In this document: one piece after another, positions 1-8,840 of the stretch | Numbering within the stretch: position 1 is the stretch's first letter | How the letters are laid out: each line of letters begins with the position of its first letter | Assembly: GCF_002968575.1 (NCBI RefSeq) | Contig: NZ_PVBM01000002.1 | Span: 1-64,000, forward strand | Source of the DNA: Neorhizobium huautlense | Lineage (GTDB): Bacteria; Pseudomonadota; Alphaproteobacteria; Rhizobiales; Rhizobiaceae | Reading direction: 5' to 3' | DNA length: 64,000 nt | Position numbers and translations under genes: made by a program | The notes under the pieces: model-generated | Databases searched by the model: none | Told to the model about the DNA's origin: nothing | What the model saw: the letters and a program-made list of their open reading frames with translations, nothing else

Positions 1-105
1 ATCATAAGGTGCAGTCACGCTTTGCTCTCCTTCACTGAGTTCGCGAAAACCCAGGAAAGGTAAGCCAAACGGCGCAAAGCGTGACTGTCCTAAGATCATC
101 TGCAT
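1..105 (-). CDS. Start of an unidentified gene running off the left edge (partial)
   Basis: A reading frame stays open from ATG at 105 to the window edge. An in-frame GTG at 18 has a clear AAGGAGAG ribosome site 6 bases before it, so the protein may begin there (Met-Thr-Ala-Pro-Tyr-Asp) rather than at 105. The ATG at 105 follows the stop of a 12-codon leader frame by one base. Only 6 to 35 residues are visible, so no function can be given. It lies in the same direction as the aldo/keto reductase and may be in its operon. Confidence 0.35.
   Translation of the reverse strand, partial: MQMILGQSRFAPFGLPFLGFRELSEGEQSVTAPYD
13..87 (-). promoter_or_regulatory. 14-base perfect inverted repeat around a GTG start
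   Basis: Bases 13-26 (CAGTCACGCTTTGC) and 74-87 (GCAAAGCGTGACTG) are perfectly complementary and 47 bases apart. In minus-strand RNA they would form a 14-bp stem whose downstream arm contains the GTG at 18 and lies next to its ribosome site, so folding could hide that start. The role is inferred; the repeat is seen directly. Confidence 0.45.
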
Positions 106-106
106 C

Positions 107-145
107 TCAGAGATCCGTTCTCTCCATAGACGTGGCCTCTTTCAT
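107..145 (-). CDS. Possible 12-codon leader peptide
   Basis: ATG at 145 is preceded by an excellent ribosome-binding site, AAAGGAGGTGGC. The frame encodes MKEATSMERTDL and stops at 107-109, one base before the ATG at 105. The strong site in front of so short a frame, and the stop-start arrangement, suggest a translated leader coupled to the next gene. It could instead mark a frameshift near the start of a single gene, or be chance. Confidence 0.3.
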   Translation of the reverse strand: MKEATSMERTDL

Positions 146-190
146 GCCACCTCCTTTGCGAGTGGGACGCGCGGCGCGGCGTGCCCGGAT

Positions 191-1141
191 TCAGGCGCCG
201 GCTTCAGTGAGCAGTTTCATCTGGTCGTCCGAGAGCGTCAGGTTGCCGGCGGCGATGATCGCGTCGAGCTGGTCGATGCTGGTGGCGCTGGCGATCGGAG
301 CGGTGATGCCCGGCCGCTGGATAAGCCAGGCGAGCGCGATGGAAGCAGGCTCGGCATTCGTCTCGACGGCCACCTCATCGAGAGCGGCAAGGATGCGGTA
401 TCCCTTGTCGTTCAGATAGGTAAGCGCGCGGCCGCCGCGGGCCTTGCCCTCTGCATCCGTCCTGTCGCGGTATTTGCCGGTCAGGAAGCCGGAGGCGAGA
501 CCGAAATAGTTGATGACGCCGATCTCTTCCCTGAGGCAGAGTTCGGCAAGCGGTCCTTCGAATGAGTTCCGCGTATAGAGATTATATTCTGGCTGGAGCA
601 CGTCGTAGCGGGGCAGGCCGGCCTTGCCTGCAGCGTCGAAGGAGTCCTGCATCATCCCGGCATCGTAATTCGAGCAGCCGATCGCGCGGATCTTGCCCTG
701 TTCCTTGAGCTTTGCGAAGGCGCCGAGCGTTTCCTCGTGAGAGGTGGTCTCGTCGGGCCAGTGGGCGAGATAGAGGTCGATATAGTCCGTCTGCAGACGA
801 CGCAGCGAATTGTCGGCTTCTTCGAGGATCCATTTGGCCGAGAGGTCCCGCTTTCCCTGACCCATATCGGATCCGACCTTGGTGACGATGATCGCTTCGT
901 CTCGCGAGCGGCCGCTTTTCTTTAGCCATGCACCGATGATCGCCTCGGACTCTCCACCCTGATGGCCGGGGACCCAGCGGCTGTAGGCGTCGGCGGTGTC
1001 GATCGTATTGAAGCCTGCATCGAAAAAACGATCGAGCATGGCGAAGGAGGTTTTTTCGTCCGCGGTCCAGCCGAATACGTTGCCGCCGAAAACGACGGGC
1101 GAAATGGAAAGACCGGTCCGGCCGAGTGCGCGCAGCTCCAT
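191..1141 (-). CDS. Aldo/keto reductase
   Basis: A cytoplasmic NADPH-dependent oxidoreductase of the aldo/keto reductase superfamily ((beta/alpha)8 barrel), substrate unknown. The N-terminus has the family pattern LGRTGLSISPVVFGGN, then DTADAYS with the catalytic Asp and Tyr near residues 48-53, a KVGSDMG segment with the catalytic Lys, and LYLAHWPDE. About 316 residues is normal for the family. I start at ATG 1141, eight bases after TTGGAGAA; the longer frame would begin with TTG at 1153. It is divergent from the Gfo/Idh/MocA gene, so the 196 bases between them hold both promoters. The family is certain; the physiological role is not. Confidence 0.9.
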   Translation of the reverse strand: MELRALGRTGLSISPVVFGGNVFGWTADEKTSFAMLDRFFDAGFNTIDTADAYSRWVPGHQGGESEAIIGAWLKKSGRSRDEAIIVTKVGSDMGQGKRDLSAKWILEEADNSLRRLQTDYIDLYLAHWPDETTSHEETLGAFAKLKEQGKIRAIGCSNYDAGMMQDSFDAAGKAGLPRYDVLQPEYNLYTRNSFEGPLAELCLREEIGVINYFGLASGFLTGKYRDRTDAEGKARGGRALTYLNDKGYRILAALDEVAVETNAEPASIALAWLIQRPGITAPIASATSIDQLDAIIAAGNLTLSDDQMKLLTEAGA

Positions 1142-1337
1142 GACATTCTCCAAAATTTCTAAATAAGCGGGGGTAGGTAGGGGAAAGGAACCTGAGATTA
1201 ACGGATGTACCGCCGCCGACCAGCCTCTATTTCGATCGCCAGATCATTTTTTCAAGCGCGAGTAACCCTCGCGTCCATTGCGCCGTCCGGAGGGGCCTCA
1301 TATGGTGCGGCCCCGCAATGTGTTGATGGAGGGCCTT

Positions 1338-2324
1338 ATGCTGCGTTTTGGAATCCTGTCGACCGCGAGGATCGGCCGCGAACTGGTGGTGCCGGCCATT
1401 CAGGATGCTGAAAACTGCGTGGTGACCGCGGTTGCCAGCCGCGACGTCGCCAAGGCCCGCGCCATGGCTGACCGCTTCGGCGCGCCACATGCCTTCGGCT
1501 CCTATGAGGAGATGCTGGCCTCGGACGTCATCGACGCCGTCTATATCCCGCTGCCGACGAGCCAGCATGTGGAATGGTCGCTGAAAGCGGCGGAAGCCGG
1601 CAAGCATGTACTGTGCGAAAAGCCGATCTCTCTGAAAGCCGCCGAAATCGAGAAGCTGATTGCTGCGCGGGATCGCCACAAGGTGCTGATCGCGGAAGCC
1701 TTTATGGTGACCTATGCGCCGGTCTGGCTGAAGGTGCGCGAGCTTCTGAAGGATAAGGCGATCGGCGAGCTGAAACACGTGCAGGGCGCCTTTACCTATT
1801 TCAACCGCGACCCTTCCAACATGCGCAATATCCCGGAGCTTGGTGGCGGCGCTCTGCCGGACATCGGGGTTTATCCGACCATCACGACGCGCTTCGTAAC
1901 GGGTGCCGAGCCGGAGCGCGTGCAGGCCGTCACGAGACGGGATCCGGAATTCGGCACCGACATCTATTCGAGCGTCAAGGCGGATTTCGGTTCGTTCGAG
2001 ATGACCTTTTACGTGGCGACCCAGATGGCCGGCCGCCAGGTCATGGTCTTCCACGGAACCGAAGGCTACATCGAGGTGAAATCACCCTTCAATGCCGATC
2101 GCTGGGGTGCGGAAGAGGTCGAGCTTACAAACCAGAAGCACGATATTTCCCAGATCTTCCGTTTCCAGGACAGCCGCCAGTATCGCAGGCAGGCGGAAGC
2201 ATTCGCGCATGCCGCCAAGGGCGAACCGGCCGAGGTGGTGACGCTCGAGAACTCGCTGCTGAACCAGCGGTTCATCGACGCCATCTATCGCGCAAGCGAC
2301 CATGATGGTTGGGAAAAAGTCTAG
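1338..2324 (+). CDS. Gfo/Idh/MocA family oxidoreductase
   Basis: An NAD(P)-dependent dehydrogenase of the glucose-fructose oxidoreductase / inositol dehydrogenase family, probably acting on a sugar or cyclitol. The Rossmann start is GILSTARIG at residues 5-13, and the conserved EKP signature lies at about 94-96 (CEKPISL). A C-terminal beta-sheet domain follows with the [11 protein letters not shown] segment. Length is 328 residues, typical for the family. ATG 1338 follows GGAGGG by five bases; an ATG at 1326 is possible but would overlap that site. It faces away from the aldo/keto reductase, a pairing consistent with carbohydrate oxidation, though the substrate cannot be read from sequence. 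Confidence 0.9.
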   Translation: MLRFGILSTARIGRELVVPAIQDAENCVVTAVASRDVAKARAMADRFGAPHAFGSYEEMLASDVIDAVYIPLPTSQHVEWSLKAAEAGKHVLCEKPISLKAAEIEKLIAARDRHKVLIAEAFMVTYAPVWLKVRELLKDKAIGELKHVQGAFTYFNRDPSNMRNIPELGGGALPDIGVYPTITTRFVTGAEPERVQAVTRRDPEFGTDIYSSVKADFGSFEMTFYVATQMAGRQVMVFHGTEGYIEVKSPFNADRWGAEEVELTNQKHDISQIFRFQDSRQYRRQAEAFAHAAKGEPAEVVTLENSLLNQRFIDAIYRASDHDGWEKV

Positions 2325-2336
2325 GGCTGTCGGTTC

Positions 2337-2711
2337 TTACTGGCGGAAGACGAAGCGCGAATAACCGAAGAAGCTGTAGAGCATGGCCGCAAGCGACGCA
2401 AAGACGATCGCCACAACGGGCTGCAGGAATGGCGCGCGGTAGAGAAGCAGGGAATAGACGGCATAGTTGAGGAGCGCCGACGTGACGCCCACCGCCCAGT
2501 AACGAAAACCTTCGGCGGCCAGTGAATGGCGGGAGCGGCCGAAGGTGCGGTTGCGGTTGATGAACCATGTCCAGGCCATGGCGGCCATGATTGCCGGAAC
2601 GCGGGCCGCAAAAGGGCTGAGCCCGATGACGGTGATGAGGAGGTGAGTGAGGGCGGCATCGACCAGAAATCCGCTGCCGCCGGCAACCACGAACCAGAAG
2701 AGCCGTTTCAT
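2337..2711 (-). CDS. GtrA-family membrane protein
   Basis: A 124-residue inner-membrane protein with four predicted membrane helices (about 5-25, 35-52, 72-92, 98-118), matching the GtrA family, whose members are thought to flip polyprenyl-phosphate-linked sugars. The motif WTWFINRNRTFG between helices 2 and 3 and the ending YSFFGYSRFVF are characteristic. Its ATG overlaps the stop of the upstream glycosyltransferase by four bases (ATGA), so the two are translationally coupled. The pairing gives a GtrB/GtrA-like unit. The flippase role is known for relatives and inferred here. Confidence 0.85.
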   Translation of the reverse strand: MKRLFWFVVAGGSGFLVDAALTHLLITVIGLSPFAARVPAIMAAMAWTWFINRNRTFGRSRHSLAAEGFRYWAVGVTSALLNYAVYSLLLYRAPFLQPVVAIVFASLAAMLYSFFGYSRFVFRQ

Positions 2712-3712
2712 GCAGCACTCTTGTCGGCTCTGCCGCGTTTATCGGAAAGGGTTTTCGGCTGCGGCTGCGAAGACGTCTCGCGTCGGGGCAGGTTCATGTA
2801 ATGGATGCGGAGCTGTTCGGCGCGGGCGCGCGAGACGGAATCGAGGATCAGCGCTGCAGTAAATATCAGCAAGGACATCAGCATCAGCACCAGGGAGAAG
2901 ACCCAGGTGGGCATGCGCTCGACGAGGCCGGTCTGGAAATAGGCAAGTAATACAGGCGCCATGAAGATCATGCTTGCTGCCATGAAGGCGCTGCTGATGA
3001 TGCCGAAGAAGGCGAAAGGCCGCGTTTCCTTCATCAGCATTGCGAACATCCAGAGGATCTTGAAACCGTCCCTGAACGTCGAAAGCTTGGAATGGGAGCC
3101 TTCCGGCCGCCGACCGTAGTCGAGTTCGATCTCGCAGACCGGCAATTTGAGCCGGGAGGCATGGACTGACATCTCGGTCTCTATTTCGAAGCCGCCGGAA
3201 ACGGCGGGAAAGCTTTTGACGAACCGCCGCGAGAAGGCGCGGTAGCCGGAAAAGATGTCGGTGAAATCGGATCCGAAGATCGTCCGGTAGAGGAGATTGA
3301 ACAGCCTGTTGCCGACTGCATGGCCCTGGCGCCCGGCATCGGCATGGACGCCGCGACGGGTGCCGACCACCATGTCTGCCCGCTCCGTCCGCAGCGTGCG
3401 GACCAGCTCTTCGGCGTCCTGCGGTGCATAGGTGCCGTCGCCGTCGGCCATCACGTAGATGTCGGCCTCGATATCGGCGAACATCCGCCGCACCACATGA
3501 CCCTTGCCCTGCCGCCGTTCGCGCATCACCTCCGCGCCGGCAAGCATGGCCTGAAGCGCCGTACCGTCGGAGGAATTGTTGTCGTAGACGTAGATGCGCG
3601 CACCCGGAAGCGCCTCCCGGAACCCGCGGACCACGGAAGCGATCGTAGTTGCTTCATTGTAGCAGGGCAGCAGGATGGCAATATCCGGATGGCCTGTCAG
3701 CGCGTCGGTCAT
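2708..3712 (-). CDS. GT2 glycosyltransferase, DPM1/GtrB-like, membrane anchored
   Basis: A family 2 glycosyltransferase of the dolichyl-phosphate-mannose synthase / GtrB type, expected to transfer a sugar from a nucleotide donor to undecaprenyl phosphate on the cytoplasmic face. The catalytic domain covers roughly residues 8-220, with ILLPCYNEA (13-21), DNNSSDGT and the metal-binding DGDGT at about 90-94. Two hydrophobic helices near the C-terminus (about 237-260 and 270-295) anchor it. Start ATG 3712 puts the domain at the N-terminus; the longer open frame to 3850 runs through the promoter region. It is coupled to the GtrA gene and divergent from the GT-C gene. Confidence 0.88.
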   Translation of the reverse strand: MTDALTGHPDIAILLPCYNEATTIASVVRGFREALPGARIYVYDNNSSDGTALQAMLAGAEVMRERRQGKGHVVRRMFADIEADIYVMADGDGTYAPQDAEELVRTLRTERADMVVGTRRGVHADAGRQGHAVGNRLFNLLYRTIFGSDFTDIFSGYRAFSRRFVKSFPAVSGGFEIETEMSVHASRLKLPVCEIELDYGRRPEGSHSKLSTFRDGFKILWMFAMLMKETRPFAFFGIISSAFMAASMIFMAPVLLAYFQTGLVERMPTWVFSLVLMLMSLLIFTAALILDSVSRARAEQLRIHYMNLPRRETSSQPQPKTLSDKRGRADKSAA

Positions 3713-3851
3713 GATTTTCACTCGATACACGGAAAATCCAACGCAGGAACTGACTGCGCCGTCGGCTTTACTATTTCTTGGGAAGGTTAAGGCTACGTTT
3801 CCGCCACCTCGCGAGATGAAAACTTCCCGGATGAATATGGCGGAAAGCACG

Positions 3852-5699
3852 ATGGACAGGCCCGGTGGAATTGTGGCGGATCGGCTGGCCGCGCCGTTGT
3901 TCTCCAGGTTGTGGCCCTCGGTCGCAGTCTATTGGCTCGTGACCGCCGCGATAAGCCTCCTCATTTTTCTTCCCAGAAGTACCGACTATATCGGTCGCGA
4001 CAACGACGATGTCATGCGACTCGTCGAGGTGCGCGATCTTCTGGCCGGGCAGAACTGGTTCGACCTGATGCAATACCGCCTGGGGCTTGCGGAAGGCACG
4101 CTGATGCACTGGTCGCGTCTGGTCGATCTGCCGATCGCCGGGCTGATCAAGCTGTTCTCGCTGTTTCTGGAGCCGTTGCAGGCCGAAGCTGTGGCGGCGA
4201 CGCTCTGGCCGTTCCTGCTGATGCCTTTCCTGCTCTTCCCGCTCGGCCTTGCCTGCCGGCGACTCGGTGGCGCGTCCGCCATGCATGTCGGGCTCGGGCT
4301 TGGCGCGATTTTCATTTTCACCTGCGTGCGCTTCTCCCCCGGCGCACTGGATCATCACAACGTCCAGCTTGTCCTCTCCATGTGGATCGCCGCCATGCTG
4401 GTTGATCCGCAGAAGAGGGTTTCGAGCTACGGAGCCGCGGCCTTCGCCTGCGCCCTCGCGATAGCGGTCGGTGCCGAAACAGTGCCGCTCGTGGCCATTG
4501 CCTGCGTCATCGTCGCCCTGCAGTGGCTGTGGCATGGCGAGGCATTCGCCCGTCCCGCCCGAGCCTTCGGCCTTTCCCTGACTCTGTCGATTTCGGCCTT
4601 TTTCTTCCTGACGGTGCCGCCGCGTTCCTATGGCATGGTTACCTGCGACAATCTCTCGTTCGGCTTTTATACGCTCTCGGCGCTTGGGGGCACGGCGCTT
4701 TTCCTCGTGGCAAGCCTGCCGAGAACGCCCCCGCGGGCCGGCCGCTTGATGTTGGTCGCGATAACCGGCTGCCTTATCCTTCTGGCTGCTGTCCTCGTCG
4801 CGCCGGCCTGTCTTGGAGATCCGCTCGGATCGCTGGACCCCATGCTGGTCGAGTTGTGGCTGAAGGCCGTGAGCGAAGCGCGTCCATTTCTGACTGAGAT
4901 GGCTGCCGAACCGGGGGTTGCGGGCGGCTTCTACGCCGTGGGCTTTTTTGCGATCGTCATATGTCTGTGCCGCAGCCTCAGAGGTGAGGCGGTGGAAATC
5001 CATATCATCCTCGCTGCGCTGGTCGGCGTCTCGTGGGGCGTGGCGTTGGTGCAGGTGCGGGGTGCGTTCTTTGCCAATATGCTGAGCATCCTGCCGTTGT
5101 CGCTGCTGATCGCCGACCTCAGACAGCGTGCTGCAGCCAGACCAAAGCATATCGGCCTTGCGCTCGGTTACATAGGCACCGTTTTGGCTTCCGTGCCGAT
5201 CATCTGGGCTTTTGGCGGTGTGATTGTGATCAACGGCTGGAGAGACGGCTTCGACGTTTCCGCGCTTTCCCAGCCGGGAGAGCCCGATGCGTCCGGTGCC
5301 GAGACGGGCGAGTGCGGCAGCGCCGCAGACATGGCCAGCCTCAATAAACTCGACACCGGTGTGGTCGCAGCCCCGTCGAACAGCGGAGCGGATATTCTGC
5401 GTTGGACGCCGCACAGGGTCCTGTCTGCCCCCTACCATCGCAATCAGAAGGGCATGCTGACGGAACTGCACATCGGCCTCGCTCAGCCAGCGGAGGCCGA
5501 GGCCTTCCTCAGAGGGGCAGGTGTGACGATTGTCGCTTTCTGTGAGACCGATCCGCAGACCCGGAGCCTGATCCGCCTGAAGGCCGACGGCTTCTATGCG
5601 GGCCTCGCACGCGGCGCGGTTCCGGGTTATCTGCAGCCGGTGGGCGAAATCAGGAACGGAGGCTTTCAGTTCTATCGGGTGCTGCCGGCAGGCGGTTGA
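3852..5699 (+). CDS. Large GT-C-like integral membrane glycosyltransferase (putative)
   Basis: About 615 residues with 10 or more hydrophobic segments and a soluble C-terminal part of about 160 residues. The first loop after helix 1 holds RDNDD (about 49-53) and then MHWSRL (85-90), resembling the acidic motif in the first periplasmic loop of GT-C enzymes, which use polyprenyl-phosphate sugars as donors. The likely job is periplasmic transfer of the sugar made and flipped by the divergent GT2/GtrA pair. The acceptor is unknown. The start is uncertain: ATG 3852 follows GGCGGAAAG, while ATG 3816, 3831 and 3837 are in frame. Assignment to GT-C is by motif and topology, not by a database match. 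Confidence 0.75.
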   Translation: MDRPGGIVADRLAAPLFSRLWPSVAVYWLVTAAISLLIFLPRSTDYIGRDNDDVMRLVEVRDLLAGQNWFDLMQYRLGLAEGTLMHWSRLVDLPIAGLIKLFSLFLEPLQAEAVAATLWPFLLMPFLLFPLGLACRRLGGASAMHVGLGLGAIFIFTCVRFSPGALDHHNVQLVLSMWIAAMLVDPQKRVSSYGAAAFACALAIAVGAETVPLVAIACVIVALQWLWHGEAFARPARAFGLSLTLSISAFFFLTVPPRSYGMVTCDNLSFGFYTLSALGGTALFLVASLPRTPPRAGRLMLVAITGCLILLAAVLVAPACLGDPLGSLDPMLVELWLKAVSEARPFLTEMAAEPGVAGGFYAVGFFAIVICLCRSLRGEAVEIHIILAALVGVSWGVALVQVRGAFFANMLSILPLSLLIADLRQRAAARPKHIGLALGYIGTVLASVPIIWAFGGVIVINGWRDGFDVSALSQPGEPDASGAETGECGSAADMASLNKLDTGVVAAPSNSGADILRWTPHRVLSAPYHRNQKGMLTELHIGLAQPAEAEAFLRGAGVTIVAFCETDPQTRSLIRLKADGFYAGLARGAVPGYLQPVGEIRNGGFQFYRVLPAGG

Positions 5700-5718
5700 A
5701 CTGAAAAATCGGTCAGGC

Positions 5719-5949
5719 TCAGGTAGCGCGCAAACGCTTGGCGATGAGAAGACAGGCCAGGAAATTGATCAAGCCCGCATTATAGCCGAGCATCGCGATG
5801 AGGAGATTGAGATAGGACGCTGGGCCGGGCGAGGTGATCGTCGCGAGCGCGAAAGTCACGACAATCAGGAACGCCACAAAGGCCATGGAGAAGGCGGACC
5901 GCATCATGGCGGCACAAACGCCTATCGATGCAGCGGTCAGGAACAGCAC
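5719..5949 (-). CDS. Small membrane protein of unknown function
   Basis: A 76-residue protein with two clear membrane helices (about 18-40 and 45-68) and a short basic tail (KRLRAT). It begins with GTG 5949, seven bases after a GGAG site. The layout (two helices, LGYNAG, basic end) loosely resembles the small rhizobial ExoX-type exopolysaccharide regulators, but I would not name it on that basis. It converges on the GT-C gene, whose stop is 20 bases away. Confidence 0.6.
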   Translation of the reverse strand: MLFLTAASIGVCAAMMRSAFSMAFVAFLIVVTFALATITSPGPASYLNLLIAMLGYNAGLINFLACLLIAKRLRAT

Positions 5950-6023
5950 CTCAAATCTCCGTTTTGCCCTGTATTGCCGGGAGGATATGAGGCACGTCCT
6001 AAGAAATGCTTACCCGCCTTCGT

Positions 6024-6341
6024 TCAGAAATTCCCGGCATCGGGCGAAAATGGCTCCATCTGGGCCACAGCAGAATCCGATAACCTGGCCGCGACCGCGT
6101 CAGGTAGGACGTATGGCCTCAATGCGCGCGGGACCTCACCCTTCCAGACGAGGTTGATGTAGTAGCCCGACAGGGGAGATGTCAGCGCAACCACCTCACC
6201 TTCGAACGCAGCCGTCTCGCCAGTGGCTTCACTGAGGGTCCCGTCGCCCGGAATGGCATCCGCTCGGAGACCGACCGCGCTCAGTACGGAAACCGCCTGG
6301 GACCTATCCTGGAAGCGAAGCAACAGGCGTTCAGGCTGCAT
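6024..6341 (-). CDS. Hypothetical protein, 105 residues
   Basis: A soluble protein without signal peptide or membrane helix. Composition and codon use look coding (codon-like GC in third positions). The segment SPLSGYYINLVWKGEVP may be a beta-strand core. No family recognised. ATG 6341 has no convincing ribosome site. It lies alone between the small membrane protein and xseA. Confidence 0.5.
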   Translation of the reverse strand: MQPERLLLRFQDRSQAVSVLSAVGLRADAIPGDGTLSEATGETAAFEGEVVALTSPLSGYYINLVWKGEVPRALRPYVLPDAVAARLSDSAVAQMEPFSPDAGNF

Positions 6342-6633
6342 AAGGGGCCATCGTTATCAAAGCAGCCAGGCGATCTCGGTAAATGTCGCTCCATGCCATT
6401 GTCGCTCTCCTCTGCTCCCCGGAGGGGACAGGTCATTCTCCAGGGCAAGATGTGGCCGAGACAAAAAAAGAAAAGGCGCATGATAAGCAGGCAACCGCAC
6501 CGGCCAACGAGAGCGGCGCGACTGAGGCGCCCAAGGGAATCGCCTTGAGATGAGCTATTTTGGATTTGATCGTCCACGGTTCTGTGGTTACGGCAGTGAT
6601 GAATTTGCCGGCCATATCCTCTAGAAGGAAGAA
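6342..6633. other. Intergenic stretch without a supported gene
   Basis: Between a hypothetical gene on the minus strand and xseA. Short frames of 55 codons or fewer exist on the plus strand, but none combines a ribosome site with family-like protein. GAAGGAAGAA just before 6634 is the xseA ribosome site. It presumably holds the promoters for both flanking genes; I see no convincing -35/-10 pair. Confidence 0.5.
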
Positions 6634-8244
6634 ATGAACAGCCTGATCCCCAACGATTCGCCGACGAACCTGACCGAGTTTTCGGTGTCGGAGCTTTCGG
6701 GCTCGATCAAGCGCACGGTCGAGACCGCGTTCGACCATGTGCGGGTGAGGGGCGAGATTTCCGGATACCGCGGCCAGCATTCGTCGGGGCATGCCTATTT
6801 CTCTCTCAAGGACGATCGGGCGCGCATCGACGCGGTGATCTGGAAGGGCACATTCCCCCGCATCAAGTTTCGCCCCGAGGAGGGTATGGAGGTGATTGCC
6901 ACCGGCAAGGTCACCACATTCCCCGGTTCGTCGAAATACCAGATCGTCATCGAGAACCTCGAACCCGCAGGCGCGGGCGCGCTGATGGCGCTGCTGGACG
7001 AGCGCCGCCGCAGGCTCGCCGCCGAAGGATTGTTCGATCAGAGCCGCAAACGGTCCTTGCCGTTCCTTCCGCATGTCATCGGCGTCGTGACCTCCCCCAC
7101 GGGGGCGGTGATCCGCGATATCCTGCACCGTATTTCCGATCGCTTCCCGGTGCATGTCATCGTCTGGCCGGTGAAGGTTCAGGGCGAGGGTTCCGGCGAC
7201 GAGGTGGCGGCTGCCATCCGCGGCTTCAACGCGATCGAGCCGGGCGGCCCTGTAAGGCGGCCGGACGTGCTGATTGTCGCCCGCGGCGGCGGCAGCCTCG
7301 AGGATCTCTGGAGCTTCAATGACGAGGCGGTCGTGCGCGCAGCGGCCGATAGTCGGATTCCGTTGATTTCGGCTGTCGGCCATGAGACGGACTGGACGCT
7401 GATCGACCATGCTGCCGATGTCCGGGCGCCAACCCCGACCGGGGCTGCCGAAATGGCGGTGCCGGTGAAGGCTGATCTCGATGCCCAGATAGCGAATTTG
7501 ACGGCGCGGCTGCGCGGCTGCGCCACCCGACAGATGGACCACCGGCGGCAATCCTTGCGGGCGCTCGTCCGGGCGCTTCCTTCGCTCGACCAGTTGCTGG
7601 CTTTGCCACGCCGCCGGTTTGATGAGGCCGCCGCCGGCCTCGGTCGCGGGCTGGAGCGTACAACGGTCGTCAAACGGCGCAGTTTCGAGCGCGTTTCTTC
7701 CGGCCTGAGGCTCGACCTGCTCACCAACAGGCTGGCCCAGCAGCGGCAATTGCTGGCCGACCGGCTCACGCGCAGCGAGCGCTGTCTGGAGCGGCAGTTG
7801 CTGAAGGAGCATAATCGGCTTTCTAAGGCAGGCGCTTCATTGTCCGCCTTGCCGCCGCGGCTGCTCGGTCAACTGGCGCGCGAACGCCAGCATCTGGTCT
7901 CGCTTGGCCGTCATGCCGATACGGCCATGTCGCATACGCTCCTCCGCGGTCGTTCTGCGATTATGGCGCAGGATCGGGTGCTGCAGTCGCTTTCCTACAA
8001 GAACGTATTGAAACGCGGCTTTGCGGTCGTTCGCGGCGAGGACGACAAGCCGCTTACGCGCGCCGCCGGGATCGGCGAGGGGCTTGGTGTATCGCTGGAG
8101 TTCGCCGATGGGCGGATCGCCGCGATCACGGGCGGTGAGGGCGAGGCCGGTGGCCCGCGCCAGGGTTCTATCCCTCAGGCGAAGAAACGGCCTGCCAAGG
8201 CCGAAACCGCGGGCGGCGCCCCGAAGCAGGGCAGTCTCTTCTGA
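6634..8244 (+). CDS. xseA: Exodeoxyribonuclease VII large subunit
   Basis: The catalytic subunit of exonuclease VII, which with the small XseB subunits degrades single-stranded DNA to oligonucleotides during repair. An N-terminal OB-fold spans about 15-110 ([15 protein letters not shown]). The nuclease core contains [14 protein letters not shown] (about 148-161), [16 protein letters not shown] (about 217-230) and [20 protein letters not shown] (about 245-264), all family signatures. A coiled-coil-rich region follows, and a Lys/Ala-rich tail makes it 536 residues, longer than the E. coli protein. AAGGAAG precedes the ATG. Its TGA overlaps the next gene's ATG by one base, indicating coupled translation. 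Confidence 0.97.
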   Translation: MNSLIPNDSPTNLTEFSVSELSGSIKRTVETAFDHVRVRGEISGYRGQHSSGHAYFSLKDDRARIDAVIWKGTFPRIKFRPEEGMEVIATGKVTTFPGSSKYQIVIENLEPAGAGALMALLDERRRRLAAEGLFDQSRKRSLPFLPHVIGVVTSPTGAVIRDILHRISDRFPVHVIVWPVKVQGEGSGDEVAAAIRGFNAIEPGGPVRRPDVLIVARGGGSLEDLWSFNDEAVVRAAADSRIPLISAVGHETDWTLIDHAADVRAPTPTGAAEMAVPVKADLDAQIANLTARLRGCATRQMDHRRQSLRALVRALPSLDQLLALPRRRFDEAAAGLGRGLERTTVVKRRSFERVSSGLRLDLLTNRLAQQRQLLADRLTRSERCLERQLLKEHNRLSKAGASLSALPPRLLGQLARERQHLVSLGRHADTAMSHTLLRGRSAIMAQDRVLQSLSYKNVLKRGFAVVRGEDDKPLTRAAGIGEGLGVSLEFADGRIAAITGGEGEAGGPRQGSIPQAKKRPAKAETAGGAPKQGSLF

Positions 8245-8837
8245 TGCACGTGCTCCTGGTTCTGGCCCATCCTTTGCCGGAGAGTTTCGCAGCCTCCGTT
8301 GCGCGGACGATACGGGAAACGCTGGAGGCGAATGGCCATACGGTTGACCTGCTTGATCTTTACGCCGAGAATTTCGATCCACGGCTGACCGAGAAAGAGA
8401 GGCGCCGCTATTTCGATGTGCCTTACGACACCTCCGATGTCGCCGATCTGGTTGCAAGATTGCGTCAGGCCGAAGCGTTGATGCTGGTCTTCCCGCAATG
8501 GTGGTTCAACCTGCCGGCGGTGCTGAAAGGCTTCTTCGACCGCGTTTTCGCTCCCGGCGTGGCATTCCGGCATGACAAGGACGGCGGCAGGATCGTACCG
8601 CTTCTCACCAATATCCGCCACTTTTGGGCTTTCACGACGACCGGTTCGCCGTGGTGGGTCGTCCGGTTCTACATGGGCGACCCGGTGCGGCGGCAGCTCA
8701 AGCGCGGTATCGCCATCTTCTGTAACCGGAAAGTCGATTTCCGCATGCTGGCCCTGCACGACATGGACCGTGCGACCGACGGCAAGCGCAGGCGGCACCT
8801 GGAACGCGTGAAGGCCGCGCTCCAGGATTTCCGGTAG
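8244..8837 (+). CDS. NAD(P)H:quinone oxidoreductase-like flavoprotein (KefF/MdaB type)
   Basis: A flavodoxin-like-fold protein of the NAD(P)H dehydrogenase (quinone) / modulator of drug activity group, expected to carry FAD or FMN and reduce quinones or xenobiotics by two electrons. Seen are the N-terminal nucleotide site LVLAHPLPESF (4-14), the central FPQWWFNLPAVLKGFFDRVF (about 83-102) that forms the flavin and dimer region, and TTTGSPWW. Length 197 is normal. The start overlaps the xseA stop by one base, so it is co-translated with xseA; a functional link to DNA repair is not obvious. Confidence 0.88.
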   Translation: MHVLLVLAHPLPESFAASVARTIRETLEANGHTVDLLDLYAENFDPRLTEKERRRYFDVPYDTSDVADLVARLRQAEALMLVFPQWWFNLPAVLKGFFDRVFAPGVAFRHDKDGGRIVPLLTNIRHFWAFTTTGSPWWVVRFYMGDPVRRQLKRGIAIFCNRKVDFRMLALHDMDRATDGKRRRHLERVKAALQDFR

Positions 8838-8840
8838 ATC

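Noticed and set aside
3771-5471. 566-codon frame antisense to the GT-C gene
   Set aside because: The protein is rich in Arg, His and Gln with no family features; it is the shadow of a high-GC membrane-protein gene.
6384-6549. 55-codon plus-strand frame before xseA
   Set aside because: No ribosome site, Arg-rich composition, no family likeness.
6433-7812. 459-codon frame antisense to xseA
   Set aside because: Lies across a certain gene, with charged low-complexity composition typical of antisense frames.
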